From Nitrospirota bacterium (GTDB lineage Bacteria; Nitrospirota; Thermodesulfovibrionia; SZUA-242): 63,029 nt of DNA. This document shows positions 61,235 through 63,029 of this stretch, piece by piece (the stretch's first letter is position 1; each line of letters starts with the position of its first letter). Location: positions 1 to 63,029 of the forward strand of contig JALUUO010000024.1 of the NCBI GenBank assembly GCA_027021335.1, given 5' to 3'. The notes under the pieces were generated by a model. That model ran no database searches. It was not told the origin of the DNA and saw only the letters and a program-made list of their open reading frames with translations. Made by a program: the position numbers and the translations under genes.

Positions 61235-62176
61235 ATGGAAGAACCCAGAATTCAGACATTCGGCGCCTACATGAGAAATCTTTACGGTGAGAATGTTTCA
61301 AAGGTAAATATTGACGCCGGCTTTACATGTCCTAACCGTGACGGTACAGTTGCGCATGGAGGCTGTATCTTCTGTAATAACGACAGCTTCAGGCCGGATG
61401 CCTGCAAGCCTATTGTGCCTCCAGGCCTACAGATAGAAAACGGAATACGTTATACTTCCAGGCGTTATAATGCAAAACTTTTCCTGGCCTATTTTCAGCC
61501 CTTTACAAATACTCATGCCCCAGTTGAAACCCTCGAACGGCTTTACCGGGAAGCGCTTTCATACGACGGAATAATCGGGTTGGCGATAGGCACACGGCCG
61601 GACTCGGTGGACGAAGAAAAACTGGCGCTTCTTGAAGAACTTGCACAGGATCATTTCATCCTGGTGGAATATGGCCTGCAATCGATTCATGAACACACAC
61701 TCAGGCTGATAAACAGAGGACATACGTACAAACAGTTCCTGGAGACTGTAAACATGAGCGCAGGCAGAGGAATCCATATAGGTGCCCATATTATCCTTGG
61801 ACTTCCGGGCGAGACACGCGAAGACATGCTATGCACAGCTGACGAAATCTCAAGTCTGCCGGTTGAATTTCTGAAACTGCATCAGCTTCAGGTTATTAAG
61901 AATACCCCTCTTGAGATCAGCTATAAAGAGAAACCTTTTCAGGTTTTTGAGTATGAGGAATATATATCTCTGGTCTGTGATTTTCTGGAAAGGCTATCTC
62001 CTGAAATTCATATCCAGAGGTTCTGTGCTACAGCGCCGCTGGATATTCTGATCGCACCCCGCTGGTCACTAAGCCGTCATCATCTTTTAAAGGATATACG
62101 GAACGAGATGGTCCGAAGAAACAGCTATCAAGGCGCAGTAAAATTGCTGTCAGCCGAAAAAATGTGCAACAACTAG
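61235..62176 (+). CDS. Radical SAM protein of the YhcC/TIGR01212 family
   Basis: A 313-residue radical SAM protein. The CX11CX2C iron-sulfur motif (CPNRDGTVAHGGCIFC) is near residue 31, followed by FLAYFQPFTNTHAP, IGTRPDSVDE, VEYGLQSIHEHTLRLINRGHTY and HIILGLPGETREDM. These are characteristic of YhcC, whose activity is unknown. Length is as in the family (about 310). It is 29 bases before the glucokinase gene, so co-transcription is possible. Confidence 0.9.
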   Translation: MEEPRIQTFGAYMRNLYGENVSKVNIDAGFTCPNRDGTVAHGGCIFCNNDSFRPDACKPIVPPGLQIENGIRYTSRRYNAKLFLAYFQPFTNTHAPVETLERLYREALSYDGIIGLAIGTRPDSVDEEKLALLEELAQDHFILVEYGLQSIHEHTLRLINRGHTYKQFLETVNMSAGRGIHIGAHIILGLPGETREDMLCTADEISSLPVEFLKLHQLQVIKNTPLEISYKEKPFQVFEYEEYISLVCDFLERLSPEIHIQRFCATAPLDILIAPRWSLSRHHLLKDIRNEMVRRNSYQGAVKLLSAEKMCNN

Positions 62177-62205
62177 GTATACAATCCGATGTTTCAAAAA
62201 CCGGT

Positions 62206-63029
62206 ATGAAAAAAATTCTGGCAGCTGATATAGGTGGAACAAACAGCCGCTTTGCGCATTTCAATGTGGAGGAAGGCGGAAAACTAACCCTGGCCGGTGT
62301 CAAGTGGTTGCCGACCAAAGATGCCGATTCTTTTAACTCCTTGATCGAACAACTTAAATCATCCGATTTTTCTCTACCTCCTGACCAGGCTGATATTGCG
62401 GTTTTTGCAGTGGCCGGCCCGGTGGAACACGGTTCTTACAGCGCACCTCCATATATTTCATGGGATATTGATATATCGGATGCTCAAAAAAAACTGGGCA
62501 TTAAAAACTCGGTGCTGATCAACGATTTTGTGGCCCAGGCCTACGCCTGCCGTTCACCTGTCGGCAAAGCATCCAGAGAGATTATTCAGGGACAAATCGT
62601 TACAGACGCAGCAGTAGCTGTTATAGGTGCAGGCACCGGCCTTGGGAAAGCGGTTCTTCTTCCGGATGGAAACGGAGGATTTCTAGCAGCACCGTCAGAA
62701 GGGGGACATGCGTACTTTCCGTTTATTTCGGGGCAGGAGTGCGAATTCCAGAGGTTTCTTATGAAAAAACTAAGTGAAAAGCATATAACAGGCAACCTTG
62801 TGGTTTCCGGCAAGGGCTTGAGCCATATTCACTGGTTTTTAAAAGAAGAATATTTGAAACCCGAAGATGTGGCAAAAACATTCTCAACCGAGTCTGACAC
62901 CCTGGCCTGGGCCGCAAGATTCTATGGAAGGGTCTGCAGGGACTACGCCCTTCTTACCCTGTCTTTAGGTGGTCTTTATATTGCCGGTGGGTTGGCTGCA
63001 AAGATTCCAGAACTGGTGACCCATGAAGA
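62206..63029 (+). CDS. glk: Glucokinase (5' part, cut by window edge)
   Basis: From ATG at 62206 the frame is open to the window end (274 codons). It starts MKKILAADIGGTNSRFAHF, the ATP-binding phosphate-1 motif, then VFAVAGPVEHG, SVLINDFVAQAYAC, AVIGAGTGLGKAV and the PSEGGHAYF motif of Glk-family glucokinases; the Zn-type ROK motif is not seen. It would supply glucose 6-phosphate to zwf. The stop codon is outside the window, so the C-terminus is unknown. Confidence 0.9.
   Translation, partial: MKKILAADIGGTNSRFAHFNVEEGGKLTLAGVKWLPTKDADSFNSLIEQLKSSDFSLPPDQADIAVFAVAGPVEHGSYSAPPYISWDIDISDAQKKLGIKNSVLINDFVAQAYACRSPVGKASREIIQGQIVTDAAVAVIGAGTGLGKAVLLPDGNGGFLAAPSEGGHAYFPFISGQECEFQRFLMKKLSEKHITGNLVVSGKGLSHIHWFLKEEYLKPEDVAKTFSTESDTLAWAARFYGRVCRDYALLTLSLGGLYIAGGLAAKIPELVTHE

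Noticed and set aside
1-63029. CRISPR arrays, prophage, IS elements, tRNA or rRNA
   Set aside because: No regularly spaced repeats, transposase, integrase or structural RNA pattern was seen; HNH and HEPN genes alone are not evidence of a mobile element.

Overview
The window reads as chromosomal DNA from a Gram-negative bacterium of deltaproteobacterial (Desulfobacterota) type. The reasons are the family mix: a DUF3786 protein, an HDOD/PAS hybrid histidine kinase, a short EF-Ts, a GndA-type 6-phosphogluconate dehydrogenase, an exosortase with EpsI, and a complete-looking type VI secretion (T6SS) core. The taxonomic call is inference from gene content only. No phage, IS transposase, CRISPR array, tRNA or rRNA was seen.

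Layout. 1-5.8 kb: a nucleotide-sugar epimerase cut by the window edge, CysQ, a PPC/DUF296 protein with a RidA-family protein, Der GTPase, and a glycosyltransferase/radical-SAM pair. 5.8-11 kb: IleS, DUF3786, a secreted protein and an anchored protein of unknown function. 11-16.6 kb: a minus-strand translation operon rpsB-tsf-pyrH-frr followed by a 45-codon gene, divergent from rpsO-pnp. 16.6-28 kb: HNH protein, membrane-fused spermidine-synthase-like protein, degenerate HEPN/HepT-like protein, adenylate kinase, a 1172-residue hybrid kinase, a RelA/SpoT protein, zinc-ribbon protein, cold-shock protein.

28.1-45 kb is a two-operon T6SS locus. The minus operon holds a PP2C phosphatase, an FHA protein, tssJ, tssK, tssL, tssM and tagF. 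The divergent plus operon holds tssA, tssB, tssC, tssE, tssF and tssG. Together they give the membrane complex, sheath and baseplate, but Hcp, VgrG, ClpV, PAAR and a Ser/Thr kinase are absent here. The usual hcp position between tssC and tssE holds a short inverted-repeat element, which recurs between tssE and tssF and upstream of der. A 32-bp perfect palindrome lies in the divergent promoter region.

45-51 kb: exosortase/EpsI, then a SNF2-family helicase coupled to a SWIM zinc-finger protein with a lysine-rich histone-H1-like linker and an XRE-like helix-turn-helix. 51-57 kb: an oxidative/non-oxidative pentose phosphate operon tkt-gnd-zwf plus an outer-membrane protein, preceded on the same strand by a strong intrinsic terminator that suggests a small RNA or attenuator. 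57-63 kb: a KefF/KefC-like potassium efflux pair, a divergent HxlR regulator/pirin pair, a YhcC-type radical SAM protein, and the 5' part of a glucokinase gene that may feed glucose 6-phosphate to the zwf pathway.

The observations most worth following are a pyrH gene with no canonical start codon but an ideal ribosome-binding site before an AUU codon; the short inverted-repeat family inside the T6SS operon; the putative RNA upstream of tkt; and the SNF2/SWIM-H1-XRE pair.
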